Source of the DNA: JALOOB01 sp964387985
GTDB taxonomy: Bacteria > Chloroflexota > Anaerolineae > CG2-30-64-16
Direction: 5' to 3'
Assembly (NCBI GenBank): GCA_964387985.1
Contig: CAYLZG010000043.1
Span: 1-27,157, forward strand
Length of the DNA stretch: 27,157 nt
The position numbers and the translations under genes are program-made. Positions 1-8,511 of this stretch are shown in pieces. The number at the start of each line of letters is the position of its first letter. Position 1 is the first letter of the stretch. The notes under the pieces are model-generated. The model was not told where the DNA came from and ran no database searches. It was given only the letters and a program-made list of their open reading frames with translations.

Positions 1-134
1 ATCAGAAAGAGGCTGCCGATCAGCGTTCTGGTAAAGACAATCTCATAGCTGCTGAGCGAGATGTGGCTCGCAACGATGCCATTGGAGCCAAACAGAAGCA
101 ATGCGGCTATGTACTTGGAATAGGCCCTCTTCAT
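1..134 (-). CDS. EamA/DMT-family transporter, N-terminal part (cut by window edge)
   Basis: The reverse strand reads from an ATG at 134 with no stop to the window edge, giving about 44 residues. A short basic start (MKRAYSKY) is followed by a hydrophobic helix with a GSNG motif and then SYEIVFTRTLIGSL, the pattern of the first helix and start of the second helix in EamA/DMT metabolite exporters (R-T-x-x-G at helix 2). The family exports amino acids or other small metabolites across the inner membrane; the substrate cannot be told. The start lies 8 bases after the stop of the PrdX-like gene, so the two are probably co-transcribed. Only the N-terminus is visible, so the family call rests on one and a half helices. 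Confidence 0.6.
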   Translation of the reverse strand, partial: MKRAYSKYIAALLLFGSNGIVASHISLSSYEIVFTRTLIGSLFL

Positions 135-142
135 CGCAACCG

Positions 143-700
143 TCACTCGGCCACGGAGTTTTGCATTTGAATCACAGTGGGAACGTGCTGTGCGTAGGTC
201 AGGAAGTCATCGACGATTTGTGTTGTTTTGACCTTCATGTAGCCGGTTGTGGTCCCATCGCTGCATCCATACCACTCTTCCGAAAACACATCCCTGTCGA
301 GAACAACCTGCACAAGATTGTCCTTGTCCATCAGGACGCCAAACACCGTCGCAGCGCCGATCTTTACGCCCAAAATACGTTCCATCAACTCCGCAGGCGC
401 AAAGGACACGCGGGAAATGCCGAGTGCGCTGCTGAAGTCTTTGGAGTCGAATGGCTTGTCAGCGGTAGTCACGAACAGATAGAACGCCGTCTTTTGCCTG
501 TTGCAGAGGAACAGCGTCTTCACCATCTTCATGTCCAGTTTGCAATCGATCTCGATGCAGTCCTCCATCGAAACGGCTTCGTCCGTATCGACGCGCGCAA
601 ACGGAATTTGCAGCTTTGCCAGCGCCTCGTAAGTCATTTCTTGCAGTGGCGACTTGTAGCTGTCCGGCGCCGCTTGCATGACATCGCTCACGAAAAACAT
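143..700 (-). CDS. prdX: Prolyl-tRNA deacylase, PrdX/YbaK family
   Basis: A protein of 185 residues with a single YbaK/aminoacyl-tRNA deacylase domain. This family hydrolyses mischarged Ala-tRNA(Pro) in trans in the cytoplasm, protecting proline codons. Seen in the sequence: an early region resembling the PrdX start (YEALAKLQIPFARVDTDE), the central core with KTLFLCNRQ and FYLFVTTADK, and the C-terminal GCSDGTTTGYMKVKT signature of PrdX-type proteins. An ATG at 700 is preceded in frame by a GTG at 703; AGAGG lies about 10 bases upstream and could serve either, and I chose the ATG. It is followed closely by the EamA transporter and is divergent from the LysR gene, a layout that suggests LysR control of both. 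G+C is lower than in the main block of the window. Confidence 0.8.
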   Translation of the reverse strand: MFFVSDVMQAAPDSYKSPLQEMTYEALAKLQIPFARVDTDEAVSMEDCIEIDCKLDMKMVKTLFLCNRQKTAFYLFVTTADKPFDSKDFSSALGISRVSFAPAELMERILGVKIGAATVFGVLMDKDNLVQVVLDRDVFSEEWYGCSDGTTTGYMKVKTTQIVDDFLTYAQHVPTVIQMQNSVAE

Positions 701-842
701 CACGGTGTACCTCTTCGCTTCCGAGCTTGACTTTCCAGCATCACACTATATCATATCCCCACATATCATAATACCGAATGTTTCTCATATTATGCATGAT
801 GAAATCAGATATTATAGCTGAGCCCATCAGAGGTTCGCCTGC
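701..842. promoter_or_regulatory. Divergent regulatory region between prdX and the LysR gene
   Basis: This AT-rich 142-base spacer separates the prdX/EamA pair from the divergent LysR gene and must carry promoters for both. It holds two direct copies of ATATCATA (748-755 and 763-770), spaced 15 bases start to start, and a TATTAT (about 811-816) that could be the LysR -10 box. LysR proteins usually bind imperfect AT-rich repeats in just such a divergent spacer and repress their own gene. Binding at these repeats is inferred from position only. Confidence 0.4.
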
Positions 843-1727
843 ATGAACATCCAGAAGTACCTGGCCTTTGTCAAGACGGTGGAATGCGGGAGCTTCACTA
901 AGGCGGCCCAAGCCTTGAACTACACGCAGTCCGGCGTCAGCCGGATGATCCACGATCTGGAGACGGACTGGGGCGTTGCTTTGCTTGAACGAGGACGCGC
1001 CGGCGTCAGTTTGACCTCGGATGGCCTGAAGTTGCTGCCCCAGCTAAAGCGTATCTGCAACGAACATGAGGTTCTGATGATGCAGGTCCAGGACCTACAC
1101 GATTTGCAGTCCGGGCTGATCCGCATCGGGACATTTTCCAGCGTGGCAACCCATTGGATTCCCAATATGGTCAAGGTTTTTCGGAAGGACTACCCGAAGA
1201 TTGAGTTTGAGCTGCTGCTGGGCGACTACACGGAGATTGAAAGCTGGATCCTGGAGGGACGTGTTGACCTGGGATTTGTGCGGCTTCCGGCGAGAACAGA
1301 GCTCGAAACCATCTTTGTGGAGCAGGATCGTTTGCTGGTAGTGCTTCCGCAAGATCATCCGCTTGCTGATTGCGAGAAGTTTCCTATCGACGAGCTATTG
1401 AACAGTCCGTTCATGCTGTTGGAAAAAGGCGCCAAGGCCGAAATCTCCGAGATCTTCGAGAAACACCAGATTTCGCCGCATGTTCAGTTTACCACCTGGG
1501 ATGACTACGCCATCATGTCCATGGTGGAAAACGGGTTTGGCATCAGCATATTGCCTGAGCTGATTCTGCAGCGCACACCTTATCGAATCCTGGCGAAAGA
1601 GCTTGAAGTTCCTGCTGTCAGGAGGATCGGTATCGCCATCAGAGAACAGAAGTCGCTGCCCCTTGCAGTCAAGCGATTCCTGGAGTATCTGCGATATCGA
1701 AAGGGAATTCATCCTTCTGCAGCGTAG
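843..1727 (+). CDS. LysR-family transcriptional regulator
   Basis: The product has 294 residues, the usual length for LysR regulators. Residues 1-60 form the winged helix-turn-helix (GSFTKAAQALNYTQSGVSRMI, then the LER and LTSDG wing elements). Residues about 90-290 are the periplasmic-binding-like effector domain, opening with IRIGTFSSVATHWIPNMVKVF. An AGAGG motif precedes the ATG by about 9 bases. It is divergent from the prdX and EamA genes, so control of an amino-acid or metabolite exporter is the natural guess; the ligand is unknown. The nearest recognisable homologues are of the Firmicutes/Proteobacteria style, and the lower G+C of this end of the window would fit transfer. It converges with the DhaL relic, with its stop 13 bases away. 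Confidence 0.88.
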   Translation: MNIQKYLAFVKTVECGSFTKAAQALNYTQSGVSRMIHDLETDWGVALLERGRAGVSLTSDGLKLLPQLKRICNEHEVLMMQVQDLHDLQSGLIRIGTFSSVATHWIPNMVKVFRKDYPKIEFELLLGDYTEIESWILEGRVDLGFVRLPARTELETIFVEQDRLLVVLPQDHPLADCEKFPIDELLNSPFMLLEKGAKAEISEIFEKHQISPHVQFTTWDDYAIMSMVENGFGISILPELILQRTPYRILAKELEVPAVRRIGIAIREQKSLPLAVKRFLEYLRYRKGIHPSAA

Positions 1728-1740
1728 ATCCGCTCCGTGC

Positions 1741-1990
1741 TCACATTCGAGCCACGTGCTCCGCCATAGCCTCGAGAATGAGGAACGTCGACAACGCGCC
1801 AGGATCGACGTGCCCTCGGGCGCGCTCCGCCAGCGGTCGCGCCTTGCCAGTTGCGGCAAGCATATCCCGCGTCGCCTCCATGCCCTCCTGGCCGGCTCGG
1901 GCGGCGCCGGCCAGCACGACATCCACGCCCGTGTGCCAGTTGCCAGGCCTTGCGCGGCCGTCGCCATCCGGCGCGATGATCTGCAGCGGG
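1741..1990 (-). pseudogene. DhaL-type dihydroxyacetone kinase subunit, C-terminal relic
   Basis: One reading frame between an upstream in-frame TGA (2044-2046) and the stop at 1741 encodes the last part of a DhaL-like protein. It carries EGMEATRDMLAATGKARPL followed by ERARGHVDPGALS and a hydrophobic tail, matching the conserved end of DhaL (aTxxMxxxxGRAxxLGERxxGHxDPGAxS). DhaL binds ADP and passes phosphate between the PTS protein DhaM and dihydroxyacetone. A complete DhaL has about 210 residues; only about 60-80 remain, and the rest is replaced by the end of the acyltransferase gene. There is no credible start or ribosome site (an in-frame GTG lies at 1926). No DhaK or DhaM gene is present in the window. 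A truncated relic is the best reading. Confidence 0.6.
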
Positions 1991-1996
1991 GCCTCA

Positions 1997-2902
1997 CTAA
2001 CTGGGACACGCGTCCAGGGTTTGCGGCCAGACGGGATAATACATCAACCACTGCTCGGGCGCCTGGCGAATGAAACCGGCCATGGCCTCCAGCACGGCTT
2101 CCGCATTCGATCGGATGGAAGTCACGCTCCCGTCTTCGGAACGCAGCGCGATCGGCTCACCCAGCTTCAGCCGGTATTGGCCAGCCGGCTCCATGGTGAC
2201 CGCGGCCGGAATCACCGGCACCTTTGCGTCAAGCGCCATGCGGATATGCCCAGCGGGCAGGTGGCAGCTGAGACCGAAGAATGTCAACTCTCGCGTCTTG
2301 CCCTCCACGGGCCGGTCGATCCCGGTGATGACGAGGCCGCCCTCTTTGAGGCGCGACATCGCCCTTCGCGTGCTGTCCTCACTCACGGGGGTGATCTCGA
2401 GGCCAGGCATCTCGCGGATGCGGTTCTGCGCCCGGTAGCCTCCGGCAGGTTGCGCGAGGGTCAATACCTGTGCCTGCAGGCCGCGATAGGCGTGGGCGAT
2501 GAAGGTGACGTCGAAATTGCTCAGGTGGGGGATGACAACCAGTGCGCCGCCCCACCTGCCGCGACTGCGCTCGATCAGCGCGCTGACCTGGTCGGACAGG
2601 GGCGCAAGCTCCAATAACCCTGCGGGATTACGACGATAGTGATAGAGATCGAAGAGGCAGTGCGCCTGATGGCGCAAGACCGCCAGGGCAGACAGGTCAA
2701 GCTCGCGGCCGGTCAGGCGCTGGCCGGTGATCACCCATTGGTTAGCGCGCAGGGCGCGCACCCACGCGAGCCTTCTGCGCCCGGCGACGCGGTCGGCAAT
2801 CAGGCGGCTGGCCAGGTAGCCGACCCGCGGGCCCACGAACCGAGCCGCCATCAGACCCAGCCCCACAACCAGACCGCTGTTCAGTACTTCTTGCAGGTTC
2901 AA
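1997..2902 (-). CDS. Lysophospholipid acyltransferase family protein (LpxL/HtrB/PatA type)
   Basis: 301 residues in one domain of the LpxL/HtrB/PatA acyltransferase family, which moves an acyl chain from acyl-ACP or acyl-CoA to a lipid or glycolipid at the inner membrane. The catalytic HX4D motif is visible as HLSNFD (His126, Asp131), followed by a basic stretch and the family's DRP element (residues 196-198). The C-terminal block has the VPVIPAAV element and the WLMYYPVW end that is typical of these proteins. The N-terminal 20 residues are hydrophobic. The start shown is a TTG with only a distant GAGG; an internal ATG at residue 18 is possible. Lipid A is not expected in Chloroflexota, so a PatA-like glycolipid substrate is more likely than lipid A (inference). 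Confidence 0.82.
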   Translation of the reverse strand: MNLQEVLNSGLVVGLGLMAARFVGPRVGYLASRLIADRVAGRRRLAWVRALRANQWVITGQRLTGRELDLSALAVLRHQAHCLFDLYHYRRNPAGLLELAPLSDQVSALIERSRGRWGGALVVIPHLSNFDVTFIAHAYRGLQAQVLTLAQPAGGYRAQNRIREMPGLEITPVSEDSTRRAMSRLKEGGLVITGIDRPVEGKTRELTFFGLSCHLPAGHIRMALDAKVPVIPAAVTMEPAGQYRLKLGEPIALRSEDGSVTSIRSNAEAVLEAMAGFIRQAPEQWLMYYPVWPQTLDACPS

Positions 2903-3150
2903 TGAAATGAGTGTACCTCATCTGACTCGCACCTACAAAAAGAGCGGGACAGGGTGTAGGCGCCGCGCGCGGGCACTACTTGGCGGGATGCTTCACAGCC
3001 AACGAGCAGTTCTTTGCCGCAAGAGCCGCCTGGACCTCCCGTCTCGGATGGCTCTCTGACAGCCGAGAGTTCATCTGCACCATCACGCCCGCTTCCAGGG
3101 CTCGAAGTGCTCCAGATCAGGGACGTAATTGCAGTAAAGATTTCGTCTTA

Positions 3151-3511
3151 TCAGTTCGCTTCATCCCTTCTTATACAAGCAGTATCTCTCTCAATCAAGT
3201 TGTCAGACCGCGCCAGCTTTGAGCGGGGGTAAGTCTTCCTCAAGGTTTGCCACAAAATGCCCACATCTACGCCGAAGTACTCGTGGATAAGCAGCTTGCG
3301 CAGGCTCTTCATGTAATGCCAGGGCGCTTCCGGCCCCGGATCCGCGATCGCATCCGACAGACTCGCAGTGGCCTCGCCGGTGATCTCCAGGTTGCGTTCC
3401 ACAGCATTGACCGTTTTGCGATCCGTACGAAGAGTGGCGTATTCAAGCCCTCGCAACATAGAGCTCGATGCTACTCAGGGCCTCCAGGATGTCCTCAATC
3501 TGTGAGCTTTC
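3151..3511 (-). pseudogene. hepT: HepT-like ribonuclease toxin (DUF86), frameshifted
   Basis: From 3459 down to 3151 the frame encodes the main part of a HepT/DUF86 protein: DRKTVNAVERNLEITGEA, then PWHYMKSLRKLLIHEYFGVD. This includes the RX4HXY active-site motif of the HEPN ribonucleases. The family's first helix (IEDILEALSSIELYV) is found upstream in a different frame (about 3457-3511), so a one-base change near the GGG at 3448-3450 has split the gene. The normal partner, a MntA nucleotidyltransferase antitoxin, is absent; only a 16-residue open frame precedes. The tail after the WQTL segment also looks abnormal. The upstream LuxR promoter overlaps its 5' end. It is probably a dead toxin relic, unless the frameshift is a sequencing error. 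Confidence 0.68.
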
Positions 3512-3536
3512 TTAGTTTGGCGATCTCAGCTATAAT
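3508..3536 (+). promoter_or_regulatory. Candidate promoter of the STAND/LuxR regulator
   Basis: A perfect TATAAT lies at 3531-3536, 41 bases before the ATG of the regulator. The hexamer 17 bases upstream (TTTCTT, 3508-3513) is a weak -35 match, so activity would probably need an activator or rest on the -10 box. It lies inside the degraded start of the hepT relic. Confidence 0.4.
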
Positions 3537-3577
3537 CTCCACCATTGCGAGTTGCGGAACTCAGGAGAAACAGCGAC

Positions 3578-6319
3578 ATGGCGGCGCCTACACAACCTTC
3601 AGCACCGATCCGTTTCTGGCAAACCAAGCTGTACCGGCCGCGACTCGGCGCGGGGTTGCTCCGCCGGCCCCGGTTGGAGAACCGGCTGGAGTGTGGCCTG
3701 GACCGCGACCTGGTCCTGGTTTCAGCACCTGCCGGTTTTGGCAAGACGACCCTGGTTGCCCAATGGCTGGAGGCATGTGGCGGTCCGGCCGCCTGGCTGT
3801 CGCTGCACGAGGACGACGCCAACCTTGCCACATTCCTTCACTATCTGATTGCCGCCATCCGTACTGTGCATGCTGATGCCTGCCCCACGACGTGGGCGAT
3901 GCTGGAAGCATTGCAAGAGCCCCCGACAGAGGAACTGGCACTCAGCCTGGTCAACGAACTCTGCAATGTTTCACCGGACTTTCTGCTGGTACTGGACGAT
4001 TACCACCGTGTCAAGAGCCAGCCCGTGCACAAGCTCATCGAGACTCTGGTGCAGCACATGCCCCCTTCCCTGCACCTCGTCCTGGCCACCCGCGCTGACC
4101 CCCCCTTGCCCCTGGCGACGCTACGTGCCGGACAAAAGATGTTGGAGTTGCGGGCCAGTGATCTGCGGTTTACGCCGGACGAGGCCGAGGCTTATTTTGA
4201 GCAGATCGCCGGGCTCCAGGCGGACCCCGCCCTGTTGACCGCCCTGGCACAACGCACCGAGGGCTGGATTGTCGGCTTACGGCTGGCGGCGTTGTACCTG
4301 CGCGATGGCGGAGAGCTGGCTGTGCCGGCGAGAAGCTTTGATGGCACCAGCCGCGATGTGATAGAGTACTTGGTGGCCGAGGTTCTATCGCAGCAGCCTG
4401 AGGCCTTGCAGGAGATCCTGATACGCTCCTCGATCCTGGAACGCTTCTGCGCTCCTTTGCTCGACGCCTTGATTGACCCTGATCTTGAAACGGGCAGCCA
4501 TCCACTTGCCGGCAGAGGGATGCAAGCGCTGGAGTGGATGGAGCGGGCCAACCTCTTTCTGGTGCCTCTCGACGACAAAGGGATTTGGTTCCGCTACCAT
4601 CACCTGTTCCGGGAGCTGTTGCAGCACAGGCTCACTTCCGAGTCGAGTAAGCAATTGATTGCCTCCCTCCATGCCCGGGCGGCCGACTGGTTCGCCGCAC
4701 GGGGATTCACCGAAGAAACGCTGCGCCACGCCCTGGCCGCGGGCGATGCGCCGAGAGCCGCCCGGCTGGTCGAACAGCAGCGATACACCTTGATGGATGG
4801 AGAAGATTGGTACACCCTGTTACGTTGGGTAGACCTGTTGCCTGGGGAGCTAATCAACGACCGTCCAGGCTTACTACTGGCGCGGGCCTGGCAGCAGCAG
4901 TGGCGCTGGCAGTACGGGACGATGATTCCTCTTCTGGAGAGGGCCGAAGATCTGCTCTCTCGTGACGCAGAAGCCACAACCGAGGCCGAGCGCCAGATCT
5001 TGCGTGGCGAGATTGACACGTTGTGGAGCGCGCTCTGGTTTGCGCGTGGCGATGGACCGCGATGCCTGGAATATGCCCAGCGGGCAGGGGAGCACCTCCC
5101 GGCTGCTCTCGTCTATTTACGGGGCTTCTACTTCAGCTACCTGGCGTGGGGCTACCAGATGACAGGCCAGGCGCGGAGGGGCATACACGTCCTGGAAAAA
5201 GCGCTGGCGAGCGAGGAGGCCCGGGAGGTCCTCTTCACTTCGCGAATGCTGCTTGGCCTGGCCACCATCTACTATCTATCGGGCGATATTCGCCTGCAGG
5301 AGCAGTTGGCGTCAAGACTGCTCAGGCTGGCCCCCGAGAGACAGTTGGCGCTCACCAAGCCCTGGGCCCACTTGATCGCTGGAGTGGCGTGCTATCAGCA
5401 AAACAGACTGGATGAGGCGGCGACGCATTTTTCGGCGGTCACGGAACATCCGTACACGGCCAACAGCGCAACAAGCCATGCGTGCATGCTGTGCCTGGCC
5501 TTGGTCCACCAGGCCAGGGGGCGCGCCGAGGCAGCCACGCTGGTGGCAGAGGAAAGCCTGGAATTCGCCCTGGAGATTCGCCACCCCCGGCAGATGATCG
5601 AGTCGCATGCCTTCCGGGCGCGCCTGGCCTTGCTGCAAGGAGATCTGAAAGCGGCGCAACGCTGGGCGCGAGAAGTGACCGCGGGAGACTTGCCCGCCCG
5701 CACGCTATTCCCCGAAGTCCCACGCGTGACACTGGCACGGGTGCTGATTGCCCAGGGGACGAGGGACAGCCTGCAGGGGGCAAGCCAGATCCTGGAAGAA
5801 GTGATGGGGATCGCGCGGGATGCACACAGCATCCCGCACATCATCGAGCTGTTGGCCCTTCAAGCGCTGGTTTCCGACGCGCAGGGAAGGAGCCAGGAGG
5901 CACTGGACCTGTTGCGACAGTCGCTGGATCTGGCACAACCTGCCGGCTTTGTCCGTGTTTTCGTCGACCTCGGCCCGGCGATGGTCCCCCTCCTCTCCCG
6001 CCTTGCCAAGTCGGAAAGCGATCCCATCTACATCAGGCGCATCCTGGCCGCCTTTGCCCCTGCACCACCGCGGCAGGATGGGCAATTGCGCGATCAAACA
6101 GCCCAACTGGAGGCGGTCGAGCCTCTGACCAACCGCGAACAGGAGATCCTCGAACTGCTGGCCCGACGGTTGTCTGACAAGGAAGTCGCCCAGGCGCTGC
6201 ACATCTCGCCCTATACCGTGAGCAAACACACCAGCAACCTATACGGCAAGCTACAAGCAGCCGGACGGAGGCAGGCCGTGAGCAAGGCGAGGGCGTTGGG
6301 GATTCTCCCACCCCAATAG
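3578..6319 (+). CDS. MalT-like STAND ATPase with C-terminal LuxR HTH (transcriptional regulator)
   Basis: A 913-residue regulator of the MalT/LAL class of STAND NTPases. It opens with the typical TKLYRPR segment. A Walker A motif (APAGFGKTT, residues 50-58) and a Walker B (FLLVLDDYH, 135-143) mark the ATPase. A winged-helix arm (HHLFRELL region) and a long TPR-like helical part (about 400-820) follow. The C-terminal 60 residues form the LuxR helix-turn-helix, beginning LTNREQEILELLA and containing SDKEVAQALHISPYTVSKHTSN. Such proteins bind a small inducer in the TPR region, use ATP to oligomerise, and activate a few promoters. The ATG at 3578 is preferred over an upstream TTG because AGGAGA lies 9 bases before it. 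It converges with the WS/DGAT gene, 6 bases away. The ligand and targets are unknown; the adjacent minus-strand envelope genes are candidates by position only. Confidence 0.93.
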   Translation: MAAPTQPSAPIRFWQTKLYRPRLGAGLLRRPRLENRLECGLDRDLVLVSAPAGFGKTTLVAQWLEACGGPAAWLSLHEDDANLATFLHYLIAAIRTVHADACPTTWAMLEALQEPPTEELALSLVNELCNVSPDFLLVLDDYHRVKSQPVHKLIETLVQHMPPSLHLVLATRADPPLPLATLRAGQKMLELRASDLRFTPDEAEAYFEQIAGLQADPALLTALAQRTEGWIVGLRLAALYLRDGGELAVPARSFDGTSRDVIEYLVAEVLSQQPEALQEILIRSSILERFCAPLLDALIDPDLETGSHPLAGRGMQALEWMERANLFLVPLDDKGIWFRYHHLFRELLQHRLTSESSKQLIASLHARAADWFAARGFTEETLRHALAAGDAPRAARLVEQQRYTLMDGEDWYTLLRWVDLLPGELINDRPGLLLARAWQQQWRWQYGTMIPLLERAEDLLSRDAEATTEAERQILRGEIDTLWSALWFARGDGPRCLEYAQRAGEHLPAALVYLRGFYFSYLAWGYQMTGQARRGIHVLEKALASEEAREVLFTSRMLLGLATIYYLSGDIRLQEQLASRLLRLAPERQLALTKPWAHLIAGVACYQQNRLDEAATHFSAVTEHPYTANSATSHACMLCLALVHQARGRAEAATLVAEESLEFALEIRHPRQMIESHAFRARLALLQGDLKAAQRWAREVTAGDLPARTLFPEVPRVTLARVLIAQGTRDSLQGASQILEEVMGIARDAHSIPHIIELLALQALVSDAQGRSQEALDLLRQSLDLAQPAGFVRVFVDLGPAMVPLLSRLAKSESDPIYIRRILAAFAPAPPRQDGQLRDQTAQLEAVEPLTNREQEILELLARRLSDKEVAQALHISPYTVSKHTSNLYGKLQAAGRRQAVSKARALGILPPQ

Positions 6320-6325
6320 GGTTCT

Positions 6326-7904
6326 CTACCTGCTCCGGCTTTTGATCAGCGCATCCAGCGTGGCCAGTGCATCGTCCAACATGACCGCCATCTGGCCAAC
6401 GGTGGGCATCTTCTCGATCCCNNNNNNNNNNGGCCGTCTGCGCGTCCTGCAAAGCGGCGGCGTGAAGGTCGGCGACGGCCAGCAGATCGTCAAACTCGGC
6501 CTCAAAGGCAGAGACAATTGCCTCCGGATCCGGCACCAGGCCCGCATCGGTGATGACCCCCAGCCGAACCTGGCCTGCATAGCTCAAAATGCTGACGCCC
6601 AATGCCAGCCCGCCTGTCTTGGGCACCCAGAAGAGGAGTGCTTCGATTGGGGCGCCGGCCAGGTAGCGACGCTCTTTCGGCCCGACGACGTTGGTCATGA
6701 TCGCCGTCGCCCTGCCACCCAGCAGGGTGACAAAGCACTGCTTGACAGAGGAGGAGGCCAGCGCCAGCGCCTGTATCGCCAGAAACGTTGCCGGCGCCTG
6801 GTAGGACTCTTTGAGACGATCCATCGCGCGCTTGACCGCCCGCAGTCGCCGCGCCGGATCGACCACGGTCACAGGCAGCGGTACAAACACCGTGCCGACG
6901 CGGTTGCCCAACGCGAGCGCCGGCTCAGATGTTGACCCTGCGCTCGTATCGATGTGGGCTCCGTTGCCACGCAGACTAACCGGCACCGCGGCATGCAGCG
7001 CGATGCCCTCCGCACACTCGCCGCGCCCCTCGAGGTAGCGGCGCAGGGCGCCGCTTACGGCGGCAAGGAGTGTGTCGTTGACCGTGCCGCCCAGGCTCCG
7101 GCCGATCGCCTTCACCTGTTCGAGGGGTATGGGATCGGACCACGCGAGCTGCTTTGCGAGGCCCACCCGGCCTTTGAATGCCGTTGGAGAGTCGGGGGGC
7201 TCCAGCACCAGGTCCCCCATGGTCGACGCCACACGCCAGCCGGACCCTATGGCACGGACAAAATGCGACGGGTGGGCCGCCACCGACAGCCCCCTGCGCA
7301 GCAGCCAACGAACCGGGCGCCATCGCGGCGTGCCGGAGACGGGGTCGCCCCGCGGGTACAAGGGCTTTGACTTTGCCGCAGGTGACATCGGCGCGGGGTG
7401 TGGTTCCGAGTCGGTGATCGACAGGAGCACCCCGACCAACGCGATGCCGTCTGCGATGCTGTGATGGACCCGGCAGATAAGCGCGGCCCCCTGTCCAACG
7501 CCGTCGATCAAGTAAAACTCCCAGGGCGGCCTGGAGAGATCGAGCGGGATGCTTGCCAGCTCGCTGACCAGATCCCGCAGCGCGCGCTGCGCTTGTTTGT
7601 CCGCCTCGGCGGGAAAAGGGGAGCCGGACAAGGCAATGCGGCGCACGTGGTTGTCGACGTCAAACGCCGGATCGTCCTCCCAGAAGAGTGCAGGCCGGCG
7701 ACCTCGGATTCGCACCACCCGCTGCCGGAAGCGGCGAACGGGCATCAGCCGGTCGCGGATCACCGCCTTCAGGTCATCCAGCGCCAGCGGCACCGCCAGG
7801 ATCATGACAGCGTTGATCACCATGAGATTTGTCGGCGTTTCCAGGTCGATCATGGCCGCGTCCATTCCCGAAAGCGGCTCGCGAGCTCTGTTCTTGCCAG
7901 GCAT
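6326..7904 (-). CDS. WS/DGAT/MGAT-type O-acyltransferase, interrupted by a 10-N gap
   Basis: Bifunctional wax-ester synthase / acyl-CoA:diacylglycerol acyltransferase family, which makes neutral storage or surface lipids from acyl-CoA and an alcohol or diacylglycerol. The catalytic HHxxxDG is present as HHSIADG (residues 147-153). Also seen are the N-terminal LSGMDAAM, the PLDLSRPPWEFYLIDG strand, and NDTLLAAVSGALRRYL (the conserved ND helix). The start is the ATG at 7904, with GAGGGGAG 7 bases upstream; an earlier in-frame ATG at 7931 lacks such a site. The frame runs 491 codons to the N block (6422-6431). The next in-frame stretch (GIEKMPTVGQMAVML to a stop at 6326) is in phase only if the true gap is a multiple of three. 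Last gene of the minus-strand block; it converges with the STAND/LuxR gene. Confidence 0.88.
6422..6431. other. Assembly gap (10 N) inside the WS/DGAT gene
   Basis: Ten N between codons. Reading phase on the two sides (codon boundaries at 6432 and 6421) needs a missing length divisible by three, so 10 is a placeholder rather than the measured size. Confidence 0.95.
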
Positions 7905-7950
7905 CACTGCTACTCCCCTCGCCAGCGTCATATTGTGCCGCCGGCTTGCA

Positions 7951-8511
7951 TCAGTCCACTCGGCCGGGGTCATTGCGCTTCTGCAGGTCCTGCCATCGCA
8001 ATTGTGCCTGGCCGGGCAGCGCCGGCCACCTCTCGTCGAGACCGCGATGCACCACCAGCGTGCGGGCCAGCTTGTCGTGCCAACCCTGCCGCCGGTCGTC
8101 GGCCAAAATCCGCAGGTAGCCCAGAAAGAGGATGCCCGACAGCCAGTAGCCCAGCCAGCGCACGATGGCGGTGCCCGGGCGCAGTGGCCCTCCATCGACC
8201 CGGACCACCGCCAGGCCCAGGAATGCCTTGCCCGGGGTCTGGCCGGCAAGCAGCCAGAAGCCGGTATAGTAGACAAGGTTGAGAAGCACGCCCATCGCTC
8301 CCACCGCAATAAGGGCCAGTTGCAGGGCCAAATCCTCGGTACCCAGCAGGTTGGCCAGCCGAAAGGATTGAAGTGCGGCGCCAGCGAGGGCCGTCAGGAT
8401 CGACAGGGCCGCGCTCAAGATCACCTGGTCTATGAGGAAGGCAACGAGGCGGGTCACGAATCCGGCGGGCCGCAGGGTGATGCCCTGGTCAAGCGCCGTC
8501 TTACGCACCAT
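7951..8511 (-). CDS. RDD family membrane protein
   Basis: 186 residues with the RDD domain: a first helix containing the Arg/Asp pattern (GFVTRLVAFLIDQVIL), a long loop, then YYTGFWLLAGQTPGKAFLGLAVVRVDG. This segment (TPGK and the following VVRxDG) is the most diagnostic part of the family. About four membrane segments are visible. Some RDD proteins have been linked to Na+/H+ or compatible-solute transport, but the role is unknown for most. The start at 8511 is chosen because GAGGAG sits 6 bases upstream; another ATG at 8517 touches that site. The first 11 bases overlap the end of the upstream 239-residue gene, which implies translational coupling. Confidence 0.85.
   Translation of the reverse strand: MVRKTALDQGITLRPAGFVTRLVAFLIDQVILSAALSILTALAGAALQSFRLANLLGTEDLALQLALIAVGAMGVLLNLVYYTGFWLLAGQTPGKAFLGLAVVRVDGGPLRPGTAIVRWLGYWLSGILFLGYLRILADDRRQGWHDKLARTLVVHRGLDERWPALPGQAQLRWQDLQKRNDPGRVD

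Noticed and set aside
101..730. Plus-strand frame of 209 codons over prdX
   Set aside because: It is a shadow of the minus-strand PrdX gene, which has a clear family signature and ribosome site.
2980..3232. Short plus-strand frames in the spacer before the hepT relic
   Set aside because: No ribosome sites and no similarity I recognise. The spacer 2903-3150 itself shows nothing but weak open frames on either strand.
6033..8309. A single 758-codon minus-strand gene across the first gap
   Set aside because: The frame only stays open because 10 N were placed; beyond the gap it enters antisense sequence of the STAND/LuxR gene. The real WS/DGAT frame shifts and ends at 6326, and its start is at 7904.
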